A stretch of DNA of 43,870 nucleotides. Origin: JANRKT01 sp033763355. Its GTDB lineage: Bacteria > Bacteroidota > Bacteroidia > Chitinophagales > Chitinophagaceae. Numbering within the stretch: the stretch's first letter is position 1; each line of letters begins with the position of its first letter. Below, piece after piece: positions 25,863 to 34,575 of this stretch. The notes under the pieces were generated by a model, which was not told where the DNA came from, made no database searches, and was given only the letters and a program-made list of their open reading frames with translations. Position numbers and translations under genes: made by a program. Where the stretch lies: assembly GCA_033763355.1 (NCBI GenBank), contig JANRKT010000002.1, forward strand, positions 1 to 43,870, read 5' to 3'.

Positions 25863-25894
25863 GCGATGGCAACTTTAGATAAAGTTGCCATCGC
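25863..25894. repeat. Perfect 14-bp inverted repeat hairpin
   Basis: GCGATGGCAACTTT, loop AGAT, AAAGTTGCCATCGC. It lies 45 bases after the stop of the NTF2-like gene (minus strand). Only a weak TTTGTT follows on the plus strand and no T run on the minus strand, so it may stabilise the 3' end or be a factor-dependent terminator. Confidence 0.6.
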
Positions 25895-25938
25895 TTTGTT
25901 CCTGAAAATACAGGTCACCTGGTTAAACAGATATGTTA

Positions 25939-26346
25939 TTACATTTTTAATGCACGGGCCACAGCCTGTGTGTCATAACAGTCACGGAAATGAACAAGTT
26001 TGCCATCTTCATCAAATTCTGAGCTCATGGCCCAGATGGTGGAGAGCAATTTGCCTGTTTTCCTTGCCTTTCCTTTTGCATAGCCGGTTGAAATAACGAG
26101 GTTGCCATTTTCCAGGATGTGTTCTGCAACAAATTCAGTGTATTGAACATGCTCATCCATTTTTCTGAAAAATGATTTTACATCCTCCGGCCCGTGATAA
26201 ATACCTGCATGAGGTATCTCAGGTTGCCCCATTACCTCCCAGATTACATCTTTGTGCAGGCAGGAGATAATATAAGGAATGTCGCCTTTACTGAAAGCAT
26301 CGTACATCTTGCTTACAGTTTTTCCATAACGAACGAGGGTTTCCAT
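25939..26346 (-). CDS. NTF2-like / SnoaL-like protein
   Basis: 135 residues from ATG 26346 (METLVRYGKTVSKMYDAFSK). The frame is open to 26562, but the upstream 72 residues lack conservation signs and would cover a likely promoter. The fold is evident from AFSKGDIPYIISCLHKDVIW, the loop GIYHGPEDVKSFFRKMDEHV, and strands VAEHILENGNLVISTGYAKG and EDGKLVHFRDCYDT. The final segment is that of SnoaL-like isomerase/dehydratase-related proteins. Function cannot be assigned. Confidence 0.78.
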   Translation of the reverse strand: METLVRYGKTVSKMYDAFSKGDIPYIISCLHKDVIWEVMGQPEIPHAGIYHGPEDVKSFFRKMDEHVQYTEFVAEHILENGNLVISTGYAKGKARKTGKLLSTIWAMSSEFDEDGKLVHFRDCYDTQAVARALKM

Positions 26347-26741
26347 AAATAAAAATTTAAAGGTTAAAAAATATTGTGTAAGGGCCTTCAAGGTTGCTGA
26401 AGCGGCAACGGAATAATTCAATAAGGGAAGTTGCGGAAGGAGAGCGGATGCAATTGTTTTAGCAAGGTACGGTGTTTTGTAAATGCCAAAGCCACAGTAC
26501 AACGGATAGTTTTGCACAACCGCATTTGCAAAGAATCCTCTTGTAAAATCAACCGCTGTCAAAAATTACCCCGGCATATTTTAAGTAACGCTTTACTCCT
26601 CCCGTTTCCTGAAGCTCCCGAAAGACTAAGGCCTTCGGGAAAGCCAATAAAATGCGATAATGCATAATGAAAATTCTCCGGGAAATGACAAAATGCTTAC
26701 CGCAAAAATGAGTTTGGGATACAAATGAGAAATCGCTCCGC
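26347..26741. other. Intergenic region between NTF2-like and CHRD genes
   Basis: About 395 bases. Contains a 7-bp inverted repeat, TCCCGAA (26616-26622) and TTCGGGA (26634-26640), downstream of the CHRD gene, without a T tract. Several short frames on both strands have no recognisable features. Confidence 0.45.
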
Positions 26742-27230
26742 TTAATTTTTTCCAACAGCACCCTGAGACAGCAGGCTGTCAATCCGGAATGTACTGTAGT
26801 GCACATTCAAATAACCGGTATAATTAAGCAGGCTGTCATAATTAATGAGTTTAACAGTACTGTCCGGCAATACAGCTTGCTTAACATTATTGGTCTGGCT
26901 GCTTGCAGCAGTGCCTGTTCCGGTAATACTGGTCAGTGGTATGGCTATGTTACCCGGCTCTGCAATACTGCCATTGCGGATGTGAACGAGGTGAACAGTA
27001 TCCTTTACTGATTTGTCAAGCGATACCAGTATATTGAAACTTTTATCAGTGTTTTCAGTAAAAGTTATTTTACCTGTTACACCCGAACCATTGAATGCGT
27101 TTAAGCTGTATTCTTTTGAACGGAGAGCTGACTGCAGTTTTTCGTCTTCCTTTTTACAGGCAATAAATAAAACCACGGCAATTACTGCTGCTGAAAAGAA
27201 ACTGCGGCTGAAAAAATTGTTGATCGTCAT
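26742..27230 (-). CDS. CHRD domain lipoprotein
   Basis: 162 residues. Lipoprotein signal with lipobox LFIAC followed by KKEDEK. The body resembles a CHRD domain: SGVTGKITFTENTDKSFNIL, DTVHLVHIRNGSIAEPGNIA, a TSITGTGTAASSQ stretch, and YDSLLNYTGYLNVHYSTFRI near the end, which is the characteristic closing strand. CHRD domains are known from chordin, and in bacteria occur in secreted and lipid-anchored proteins of unknown role. Start at 27230. It is monocistronic as far as visible. Confidence 0.78.
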   Translation of the reverse strand: MTINNFFSRSFFSAAVIAVVLFIACKKEDEKLQSALRSKEYSLNAFNGSGVTGKITFTENTDKSFNILVSLDKSVKDTVHLVHIRNGSIAEPGNIAIPLTSITGTGTAASSQTNNVKQAVLPDSTVKLINYDSLLNYTGYLNVHYSTFRIDSLLSQGAVGKN

Positions 27231-27306
27231 GTGATATTTTTTATGGTTACAGAATAGAAATTTTTTCCGGAGAATGCTTTCCAGAGGAAAAGGTGAGAAA
27301 CCTGCA

Positions 27307-27345
27307 AAAGAAAATACAGGGCCTGATTTGATTAAACCCTGTATT
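27307..27345 (-). terminator. Terminator of the 106-residue secreted protein gene
   Basis: On the minus strand AATACAGGG, 15-base loop, CCCTGTATT followed by TTCTTTT. It begins 16 bases after the stop codon at 27361. Confidence 0.7.
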
Positions 27346-27360
27346 ACTGAACATGAATAA

Positions 27361-27681
27361 TTATTGCTGAAGTTTTATTTCGCCGGCATCTGTGGGCTGG
27401 CCATCAGCTACCACTATATTTTCTCTGGCGGCATTCTTATAAGGGGGCTTTGCTTCTATAACAAGCCTGTAGGCGCCGGGTTTGGCGTTTACAATTTCGA
27501 AAGCGCCTTCTTTGATCTCTGCTTTAAGCGTGTCTGTTGCTGAAATAGCCCATGCTTTTACTCCACCGTCTGCAGGAAGCACTGTTCCCCTGATGGAACC
27601 CGTTTGAATGTTTGTAAACGAAAAGATTGCTGCAGTGGCAACAATAGCTAACGCCACGAAAGGAAATTTCGCTGTTTTCAT
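27361..27681 (-). CDS. Small secreted carboxypeptidase-regulatory-like domain protein
   Basis: 106 residues: signal peptide (KTAKFPFVALAIVATAAIFS), then one Ig-like unit, GSIRGTVLPADGGVKAWAIS, a middle strand TDTLKAEIKEGAFEIVNAKP, and PGAYRLVIEAKPPYKNAARE to the end. This is the CarboxypepD_reg-like or DUF4198-type fold often found as a single domain in Bacteroidota. It probably sits in the periplasm; function unknown. A terminator follows. Confidence 0.75.
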   Translation of the reverse strand: MKTAKFPFVALAIVATAAIFSFTNIQTGSIRGTVLPADGGVKAWAISATDTLKAEIKEGAFEIVNAKPGAYRLVIEAKPPYKNAARENIVVADGQPTDAGEIKLQQ

Positions 27682-27886
27682 AACTGTAGTTTTTTTATAG
27701 GTTTAAAAAAGAAAAGAACACATTTTCACTTTGCCACAGAGTAAAAGGAGGGATGCAGCTATAAAACAACTACTGTGCCAGTAAGTTTTCAACAATTAAA
27801 AGCAATTAACATTGTGTTAATAGAAGTTTGTGCATTATTTTTTATAACCCGGTCATAATAAGCACAAAACAGCGAGGTAACCCATA

Positions 27887-28711
27887 TCATCCCTTTGCAT
27901 GAAATGCAATGACAGGAAAATAACTGTGATAGGCCAGTTTTTTGGTATGGGTTATATTAAACAGGCTGCTTATCATCGAATGTTTTTTGGGGATGGTGAT
28001 GAGGGCATCGGCTTTTTTGTCAAGAGCAAAATCATTAATGGTGTCAGGGAAATTACTTCCTCTCAAAAAATAAAACTCAGGATTGTGCATTGAAAACATG
28101 CTGCCGAGTTTATTCTTTTCTGTTATTTCTTCAGATGCATGTGAACTGGTATGTTCATCCATCACCTTTACCATATACAGTTTTGATTTAAACCACCCCA
28201 GGAACATATTCAATTCATCTGCCGGAATGGTATTGCCGGTTTCTTCAAGGTCAGTTGCAAGCACAATATTCCTGAATCCCCGGTAGGTGCAATTGCCCGG
28301 TACAATAATAACGGGACAAATATTCCTGTTGATTACATTGAGTGTATTACTGCCGAAAAGTAACTGTTCAATTTTTGAAGTTCCCGTAATGCCCATTATT
28401 ACCATGCTGAGCGGTGTGGCAAGGTGAATATTTTCAATAAGATCTGCCAGCTTTCCTGTATCACAGGCAAGGGTTAGGGGTACAGTTGTATTCATTGCTT
28501 CCTTCAGGTTGGCAAGCGCAGCCAGCGAAAGTTTTTTTCTTGCTTTCGTATTTACATTAAGAGGGGTGCCGTCGATACCCGCCTCAATGGCATCAAGTGC
28601 ATTAAAGAGAATGATTTCGCTTCCCGGAACATGCTCAGCCAGCCTGGCTGCAAACAGGGCGGCATTCTTTGAAACATCTGAAAAATCTGTTGGAACCAGT
28701 ATTTTTTTCAT
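27887..28711 (-). CDS. Universal stress protein, two tandem UspA domains
   Basis: 274 residues. Domain 1 starts MKKILVPTDFSDVSKNAALF and ends with the ATP-binding loop MGITGTSKIEQLLFGSNT, which matches G-2x-G-9x-GS exactly. Domain 2 starts RNIVLATDLEETGNTIPADE and ends IPKKHSMISSLFNITHTKKL, where the nucleotide loop is degenerate, so only the first half is likely to bind ATP. Cytoplasmic. Usually induced by starvation or low oxygen. Its own promoter is expected in the 90 bases before the cupin gene's end. The gene is not clearly part of an operon. Confidence 0.88.
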   Translation of the reverse strand: MKKILVPTDFSDVSKNAALFAARLAEHVPGSEIILFNALDAIEAGIDGTPLNVNTKARKKLSLAALANLKEAMNTTVPLTLACDTGKLADLIENIHLATPLSMVIMGITGTSKIEQLLFGSNTLNVINRNICPVIIVPGNCTYRGFRNIVLATDLEETGNTIPADELNMFLGWFKSKLYMVKVMDEHTSSHASEEITEKNKLGSMFSMHNPEFYFLRGSNFPDTINDFALDKKADALITIPKKHSMISSLFNITHTKKLAYHSYFPVIAFHAKG

Positions 28712-28805
28712 AGAATGATATTTTGTAAATACAAGATACTGGCAGACCAGGCAAAAGCATGGTATTGCAGTCAGTAAGGGAGATGATTTATGTCAAGTAG
28801 CTTTA

Positions 28806-29156
28806 TTATTGACTCAACGCTATCCCGCAATAAACAAACAATAAGTTATCGTTTCCTCTGACGCTCAATTCATGAATTGTTCCGGCGGGGATCCTTACAA
28901 AACTTCCGGTTTCAACAGCGTAGTTTTCTTTTCCTACTTTGTAATTTCCCCTTCCTCCTAAAAAATAAAAATATTCTTCCATGCTGGGATGAAGGTGTTC
29001 TGCGATTACTTCACCAGGCAATAATTCGCCATAAGCAAACTGGGTTAAAGCTGTATTCGTTTCTTCATTTTTTAGAAAAACAAATTTTTTACCCTGCATG
29101 TGGGCGGTTAAGGATGCAGGAAGCTCTTTAAGGTCAACTTTTATTTTATCAGTCAT
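28806..29156 (-). CDS. Cupin domain protein
   Basis: 116 residues forming one cupin barrel. Motif 1 is PGEVIAEHLHPSMEEYFYFLGGRG (given in two parts: HLHPSMEEY at 54-62 and FYFLGGRG), and motif 2 is VRIPAGTIHELSV. Metal ligands are probably His54, His56, Glu60 or Glu61, and His95. No signal peptide. Small cupins of this kind include isomerases, dioxygenases and sugar-binding proteins, so no specific reaction can be named. It follows the GME gene's terminator and has its own promoter, presumably within 29157-29232. Confidence 0.8.
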   Translation of the reverse strand: MTDKIKVDLKELPASLTAHMQGKKFVFLKNEETNTALTQFAYGELLPGEVIAEHLHPSMEEYFYFLGGRGNYKVGKENYAVETGSFVRIPAGTIHELSVRGNDNLLFVYCGIALSQ

Positions 29157-29161
29157 GTGCG

Positions 29162-29205
29162 AAAAAAAAAGAACAGGATAATAAACTTTCGTTCATTTCC
29201 TGTTC
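29162..29205 (-). terminator. Terminator of the GT26-epimerase operon
   Basis: On the minus strand GAACAGGA, 19-base loop, TCCTGTTC followed by nine T. It lies 28 bases after the epimerase stop codon at 29233. Confidence 0.85.
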
Positions 29206-29232
29206 ATTAAGCAATTGGTGCGGCTGTAAAGT

Positions 29233-30228
29233 TTAGTGGTGCACCACTACTACTTCTCTGCCGGCTTCTACCTGTGCGTTTATCCACTGGTAGGTTTTCC
29301 TGAGACCATCTTTTAAAGGTTGCGAAGGCGCCCATCCTAATTTTTGCGTAATCAACAGGTTGTCGGAGTTTCTTCCCCGCACACCTGTAGGGCCCGGAAT
29401 GTTTTTTATATTGGCGGGTTTTTCGGCAATTTCAAATACCATTTCTGCAAGCTGGTTAATGGTTACCATCTCTTCTGAACCGATATTTACAGGTCCCATA
29501 AAATCAGATTCCATCAGCCTTCTTACGGCTTCAAGGCATTCATCTATATAAAGGAAAGAGCGTGTTTGTTTACCGTCACCCCATACTTCGATGGGTACGC
29601 CGTTTTCTATTTCGGCAACTTTGCGGCACATGGCGGCTGGGGCTTTTTCTTTACCTCCTTTCCATGTTCCCATCGGCCCAAAAATGTTGTGGAAACGCCC
29701 AACGCGAACATTAAGGCCATAGTTACGGTGATAGGCGAAATAAAGCCTTTCGCTGAACAATTTTTCCCAGCCATATTCACTGTCCGGAGCCGCAGGATAT
29801 GCTGACTCCTCTGAACATTTGGGGTTATCGGGGTCTTCCTGGTTATAAGCGGGATATATACAAGCAGAAGATGAATAAAAAATCTTTTTAACGCCAACTG
29901 CAACTGCCTGGTTAACGATGTTCAGGTTAATCATGGCGGAATTGTGCATTACGTTAGCATCATTATCGCCGGTAAAAATATAACCCGCACCGCCCATGTC
30001 GGCAGCAAGCTGATATACTTCATCAAACCCCTGATCTAAAACCCTTGCAACAACATCCGGGTCAGTTAAATCACCAACAATAAATTCGTCTGCAGGTAAT
30101 TTGGAGTATTCGTGGTGTTTCACGTCAACCCCTCTTACCCAAAATCCATCCTTCTTTAGCTTTTTTACAAGGTGGCCGCCAATAAAACCTCCGGCGCCGC
30201 ATACAAGAGCTTTTTTCATAATGGTCAT
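29233..30228 (-). CDS. GDP-mannose 3,5-epimerase-like SDR epimerase
   Basis: 331 residues. The NAD-binding GAGGFIGGHL (11-20) is followed by long stretches matching plant GDP-mannose 3,5-epimerase: AADMGGAGYIF, FYSSSACIYPAYN with the catalytic Cys123, YGWEK (Tyr152, Lys156), RFHNIFGPMGTWKGGKEKAP with Lys195, and later ESDFMGPVNIGSEEMVTINQ and GVRGRNSDNLL. The plant enzyme makes GDP-L-galactose (and GDP-L-gulose) from GDP-D-mannose. In a bacterium this suggests synthesis of L-galactose-containing surface polysaccharide or related sugars. It is 9 bases downstream of the GT26 gene, transcribed together with it, and ends in a clear terminator. A second ATG at 30219 is an equally good start. Confidence 0.85.
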   Translation of the reverse strand: MTIMKKALVCGAGGFIGGHLVKKLKKDGFWVRGVDVKHHEYSKLPADEFIVGDLTDPDVVARVLDQGFDEVYQLAADMGGAGYIFTGDNDANVMHNSAMINLNIVNQAVAVGVKKIFYSSSACIYPAYNQEDPDNPKCSEESAYPAAPDSEYGWEKLFSERLYFAYHRNYGLNVRVGRFHNIFGPMGTWKGGKEKAPAAMCRKVAEIENGVPIEVWGDGKQTRSFLYIDECLEAVRRLMESDFMGPVNIGSEEMVTINQLAEMVFEIAEKPANIKNIPGPTGVRGRNSDNLLITQKLGWAPSQPLKDGLRKTYQWINAQVEAGREVVVVHH

Positions 30229-30237
30229 ATTTAATTT

Positions 30238-30999
30238 TTAAGCTTTCTTAAATAAAGTACTGGTTGCTTCACGCAGATTATAAAATATAAACAGTGGTAC
30301 TATCTTAAAATATCTTTTAAAAAGTCTTTTTGGTTCGGTTAAAAGCCTGTAAAGCCATTCAAGTCCTGCATCCTGCATCCACAAAGGGGCCTGTTTCACT
30401 TTAGCGGTGTGAAAGTCAAAAGCAGCGCCAACAGTAATGATGTAATTTGCTTTTGTAAAATCCTTTAAACGATAAGCAAATTTTTCCTGCTTGGGGGTGC
30501 TCAGTCCAATCCATACTATGTTGGCGCCTGAAAGATCAATCTGACGCCCGAGTTTTCTCATTTCCATATCTGTCATCTCCCTGAAAGGCGGGCTGTACGT
30601 TCCGGCAATGGAGTTGTTATTGAACTTTTTATTGCACACTGCTTTTAATTCTTCTGCAACACCTTCTTTGCCCCCGCAAAAGAAATGTTTAACTGGTTTG
30701 TCAGCAGTAGCCCTCATTACCGACCGAAAAAAATCAGGCCCGTAACAACGTGACATTTTCCTTGCTCCTTTAAGACGGCCCACCCAAACCCCGGGCATAC
30801 CATCGGGCAGGTTATAATGAAACTCGGTAAGTATCTTTTTGAACTCAGGGTCTTCCTGCGCAGTAATAATTCCATGTGCGCCAGTAGCGCTTATCAATTT
30901 GGCAGACTTTGCATTTCCCCTGAAGATATCAATCATTACTTCATTGGTAGCTTCGGGAATGCTGAATTCATATAACGGAATATCTAAAACCTTGGGCAT
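30238..30999 (-). CDS. WecG/TagA/CpsF family glycosyltransferase (GT26)
   Basis: 253 residues, cytoplasmic with a membrane-binding C-terminus. The family features are YNLPDGMPGVWVGRLKGARK, YGPDFFRSVMRATA, a middle VKHFFCGGKEGVAEELK, and VWIGLSTPKQEKFAYRLK. The basic, hydrophobic end (RYFKIVPLFIFYNLRE) is typical. Family members transfer ManNAc, ManNAcA or glucose-type residues to lipid-linked precursors of polysaccharides or teichoic acids. With the downstream epimerase (9-base gap) it forms a two-gene unit for surface glycan synthesis. No Wzx/Wzy or initiating transferase is in the window. Confidence 0.85.
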   Translation of the reverse strand: MPKVLDIPLYEFSIPEATNEVMIDIFRGNAKSAKLISATGAHGIITAQEDPEFKKILTEFHYNLPDGMPGVWVGRLKGARKMSRCYGPDFFRSVMRATADKPVKHFFCGGKEGVAEELKAVCNKKFNNNSIAGTYSPPFREMTDMEMRKLGRQIDLSGANIVWIGLSTPKQEKFAYRLKDFTKANYIITVGAAFDFHTAKVKQAPLWMQDAGLEWLYRLLTEPKRLFKRYFKIVPLFIFYNLREATSTLFKKA

Positions 31000-31391
31000 A
31001 AATCAAAAAATACTAAAGTCAACAAATATCAGAAGCTTTTTTGCCAGCGGTTTTTTAATGGATACAAAGGAGAAGAAGTGGTGAATATGCCAGGGTTGAT
31101 ACTTCCGGGCACTATTCTTTATTAACAATGGTTAATAAGTAATGAACAAATTTCACAGCCTCATTTTGCTATATTTGCCAAATTATGAGTTGTAAAATGG
31201 TTGAAATAGCATGCAGTTACAAGAGGGTAGGCACTAAACTTTGAATATCAATTCTGTGGGTGGCTATTTCTGTAGAATATAAAGACTGCAAAAAGGGATG
31301 TGGCAGAGTGTTGTAAGCGATTTCTACGCAATAATAGGACATAATTTTCAATTTTCAAAGCTCCGGGTCAATAAGAGAACCCACCAATATC
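31000..31391. promoter_or_regulatory. Upstream region of parE with a TATATTTG -7 element
   Basis: About 390 bases between divergent genes. TATATTTG at 31170-31177 matches the Bacteroidota -7 consensus on the plus strand, but a clear TTTG partner at the right distance is missing. If used, the parE leader would be about 210 bases. GATATTTG on the minus strand near 31025 could serve the GT26 gene. No other structure seen. Confidence 0.35.
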
Positions 31392-33293
31392 ATGGCAGAA
31401 GCAAAAGTGAAAACTAACGATCTTTTTGATTACAATGAGGAAAGCATAAAAACCCTTGAATGGCGTGAACACATACGCCTCCGGCCCGGGATGTACATTG
31501 GTAAACTTGGCGATGGCAGCAGCCCGGATGACGGCATCTATGTACTCATAAAGGAAGTGATAGACAACTGTATTGACGAGCACACCATGGGCTACGGAAA
31601 ACAGATTGATATTACCATTGAAGATAAAACGGTAACTATACGTGATTATGGCCGCGGTATTCCCCTGGGTAAAGTGGTAGATGTGGTGAGTAAGATAAAT
31701 ACCGGCGCCAAATACGACAGCAAGGTGTTTCAGAAATCGGTTGGCTTAAATGGCGTGGGCACCAAAGCGGTAAATGCTTTGAGTAATTATTTTAAAGTAA
31801 GCGCTTTTCGGGAGGGGAAGGAAAAAACCGCCGAGTTTAAACAGGGTGTGTTGATCAAAGAACACAAAGAAAGCAAAACAGGTGAATCAAACGGCACGCT
31901 TGTAACATTCATTCCCGATGATACTGTTTTCCGCAATTTTCATTTTATACCTGAATACCTGGAAAACCAGATATGGAATTACTGTTATCTCAATGCTGGG
32001 CTTGTCATCAACTTTAACGGTAAAAAATTTGTAAGCAAAAACGGGTTGCTGGATTTACTGGGCCGCAAAACCAATGAAGATGAAATACGCTACCCCATCA
32101 TTCACCTCAAGGGAGATGACATTGAAGTAGCGCTTACGCACAACAATGAATATGGGGAAGACATTTACAGTTTTGTAAACGGCCAGTTTACTACACAAGG
32201 CGGTACACATGTAGCAGCCTTCCGTGAAGCTTATGTAAAAACCATACGTGATTTCTTTAAAAAAGATTATGATACTTCAGATATCAGGCAGAGTATAGTT
32301 GCTGCTGTATCAGTACGTGTACAGGAACCCGTATTCGAATCGCAAACAAAGACCAAACTTGGTTCGCAGGTAGTATATGAAGGCGGGCCGAGTATGAAAA
32401 ACTTTGTGGGTGATTTTTTTGCAAGGGACCTTGATTTGTTCCTGCATAAAAATCCATCAGTTGCTGAAGCCCTGAAAAAAAGAATTGAGCAAAGCGAAAG
32501 GGAAAGAAAAGAACTGGCCGGAATAAAAAAACTGGCCAATGAAAGGGCTAAGAAGGCAAACCTGCACAACCGTAAACTGAGGGACTGCCGCATTCACCTT
32601 AATGATGAGCCACCCAATAAAGGCAAGGAAGAGTTTATTGCCCGCCAGTTACAGAGTACCATTTTTATTACCGAAGGCGACAGCGCCAGTGGCTCAATTA
32701 CCAAGGCACGGGATGTGGAAACACAGGCGGTATTCAGCCTGCGTGGCAAACCATTGAATTGTTATGGCCTTACCAAAAAAGTGGTGTATGAAAATGAAGA
32801 GTTCAACCTGTTGCAACATGCATTGAACATTGAAGAGGGAATGGAGGGTCTTCGCTACAACAATATCATTATTGCAACTGATGCTGATGTAGATGGCATG
32901 CACATCCGTTTATTGATGATGACATTCTTTTTGCAGTTCTTTCCTGATTTGGTGAGAGGGGGGCATGTCTATATTCTCGAAACACCTTTATTCCGCGTAC
33001 GCAACAAACAAGAAACCATTTACTGCTACGATGAAAAAGGAAAGCAGGAAGCCATTAAAAAATTAGGAAGTAAGCCGGAGATAACAAGGTTTAAAGGATT
33101 GGGTGAAATATCCCCTGATGAATTCGGGAAGTTTATAGGTTCAGATATCCGCCAGCAGCCCGTAATACTGGAGCAGGGCGACCACATACAGCAATTGCTG
33201 GAGTATTACATGGGCAAAAACACCCCGGAACGGCAGGAATTTATAATTGACAACTTAAAAGTGGAGCTGGATTTGGTGGAAGCTGCAGTTTGA
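31392..33293 (+). CDS. parE: DNA topoisomerase IV subunit B
   Basis: 633 residues. GHKL ATPase: EVIDNCIDEHTMGYG, DYGRGIPLGK, GLNGVGTKAVNALS; the TOPRIM part has FITEGDSASGS with the metal-binding Glu and IIATDADVDGMHIR with the DxD pair. It pairs with parC to decatenate chromosomes, using ATP. Start MAEAKVKTNDLFDYN at 31392. The length and the lack of the long GyrB insert fit ParE of Bacteroidota. Two unrelated genes separate it from parC on the same strand, spaced closely enough for one transcript. Confidence 0.94.
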   Translation: MAEAKVKTNDLFDYNEESIKTLEWREHIRLRPGMYIGKLGDGSSPDDGIYVLIKEVIDNCIDEHTMGYGKQIDITIEDKTVTIRDYGRGIPLGKVVDVVSKINTGAKYDSKVFQKSVGLNGVGTKAVNALSNYFKVSAFREGKEKTAEFKQGVLIKEHKESKTGESNGTLVTFIPDDTVFRNFHFIPEYLENQIWNYCYLNAGLVINFNGKKFVSKNGLLDLLGRKTNEDEIRYPIIHLKGDDIEVALTHNNEYGEDIYSFVNGQFTTQGGTHVAAFREAYVKTIRDFFKKDYDTSDIRQSIVAAVSVRVQEPVFESQTKTKLGSQVVYEGGPSMKNFVGDFFARDLDLFLHKNPSVAEALKKRIEQSERERKELAGIKKLANERAKKANLHNRKLRDCRIHLNDEPPNKGKEEFIARQLQSTIFITEGDSASGSITKARDVETQAVFSLRGKPLNCYGLTKKVVYENEEFNLLQHALNIEEGMEGLRYNNIIIATDADVDGMHIRLLMMTFFLQFFPDLVRGGHVYILETPLFRVRNKQETIYCYDEKGKQEAIKKLGSKPEITRFKGLGEISPDEFGKFIGSDIRQQPVILEQGDHIQQLLEYYMGKNTPERQEFIIDNLKVELDLVEAAV

Positions 33294-33358
33294 CCTCATC
33301 AAGAACAATCGGTTTATAAAATTATTTTATTACTCACTAAAACTTGTTTGGGTTAACT

Positions 33359-34210
33359 ATGATACATATCGTTTTTCAGCATGCCGATGTTGATGTTTTA
33401 AAAAAAGCGATGGAAATGGATGAAAGCCTCAGCGGCGAAATTTTTGAAATTAAGGACGAATGGGGTGTGGGGCCATTGCTGTTACTGGATACTGATGAAG
33501 GATGGAAAGCAAGAGAAAACTGGTGGAGAACCATCCTGAAAGGTTCTCCTTACGGCGAAAAAATTGCCGGAAGCTTTGACGACAGGGAGACCATAAAAAC
33601 AATCAAATTGAAGCTGGATGCAGAAACAACGTTAGAGGCATGGATCTGGATGGGGCAAAACCAGCATGATGTAACCGGTTATTACTGGCTGATGCCGCAG
33701 TTAAAAGAATACCAGGGACGAGTGATGATACTTTACCTGAACAACCTTCCCTTTATAAATGAAAAGGGACATATATTTTACCCCGGCGCCGTTCATGAAA
33801 TTTTACCCAAAGAAGCAGTTAAAGCAAAAAAGCTGGCAAGGCCTGTTACCCTGAGCGAATTTGAGGTTGATCCGGATGAGTGGAAAAAAATCTGTGAGGA
33901 AAATGCCATGGTAAGGATCCTGGAAGGCGGTAAAAAGATTGTTGGAAAAGATGAAACATTTTACGACCAGGAGATTGTTAAGAACATTACACCCGAATGG
34001 CAGAAAGCCTGGCGTGTGTTGAATAATACTTTGCACCGCATGAAAATAAAAACGGGTGATGTGTTTATCATGTGGCGCCTGAAAGAACTTATAGCGCAGG
34101 GAAAAGTTGAAATGTCAGGCGATGCTGAAAAGGGATGGAAAGATTTTGATGTAAAACTTCCCGGCGCTTCAGCCTCAGCAGAAGAAATTGTGGTAGAAGA
34201 AACCGCTTAA
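33359..34210 (+). CDS. DUF1835 domain protein
   Basis: 283 residues from ATG 33359 (MIHIVFQHADVDVLKKAMEM); a TTG at 33344 is in frame but unlikely. The N-terminal domain (FEIKDEWGVGPLLLLDT, WKARENWWRTI) is DUF1835, followed by a DUF3658-like C-terminal half (PEWQKAWRVLNNTLHRMK, TGDVFIMWRLKELIAQGKVE). The late 'f..Wrl..Li..G.v' is the hallmark. Function unknown; no catalytic motif is evident. It lies 65 bases after parE and 8 bases before the DUF4260 gene. Confidence 0.82.
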   Translation: MIHIVFQHADVDVLKKAMEMDESLSGEIFEIKDEWGVGPLLLLDTDEGWKARENWWRTILKGSPYGEKIAGSFDDRETIKTIKLKLDAETTLEAWIWMGQNQHDVTGYYWLMPQLKEYQGRVMILYLNNLPFINEKGHIFYPGAVHEILPKEAVKAKKLARPVTLSEFEVDPDEWKKICEENAMVRILEGGKKIVGKDETFYDQEIVKNITPEWQKAWRVLNNTLHRMKIKTGDVFIMWRLKELIAQGKVEMSGDAEKGWKDFDVKLPGASASAEEIVVEETA

Positions 34211-34218
34211 CCGGTATT

Positions 34219-34572
34219 ATGAATAAAACCATCAGGCTGGAAGAACTGGCTATGTTTGCCTTAAGTATTTATGCATTGTACCTGCATAACGCGGAGTGGT
34301 GGGTTTACCCTATTTTGTTACTTGGCCCTGACATCAGTATGCTTGGATACTTGGCAGGCAATAAGCCGGGAGCCATTTGTTACAACTTTTTTCACCACAA
34401 AGGCATTGCAATAGCCTTTTACATTTCGGGCCTTGTTTTTGGCAGCCATATAGCTGAGATAGCAGGTATTATTTTATTTGGCCATTCATCTATGGACAGG
34501 TTATTTGGTTATGGCTTAAAATACTTTGATGGGTTTAAGAATACCCACCTGGGGTTAATTGGAAAGAAATAA
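34219..34572 (+). CDS. DUF4260 family membrane protein
   Basis: 117 residues with three to four hydrophobic segments. Family hallmarks are LEELAMFALSIYALYL, LLGPDISMLGYLAGNKPGAI, YNFFHHKGIA, and the end GHSSMDRLFGYGLKYFDGFK with THLG. Inner-membrane location expected. Function unknown. Only 8 bases after the DUF1835 gene and 3 bases before parC, so it must be on the parC transcript. Confidence 0.85.
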   Translation: MNKTIRLEELAMFALSIYALYLHNAEWWVYPILLLGPDISMLGYLAGNKPGAICYNFFHHKGIAIAFYISGLVFGSHIAEIAGIILFGHSSMDRLFGYGLKYFDGFKNTHLGLIGKK

Positions 34573-34575
34573 ATT

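Noticed and set aside
26347..26562. 72-residue extension of the NTF2-like protein
   Set aside because: The domain starts at the internal Met, the extension has no family likeness and occupies the expected promoter region.
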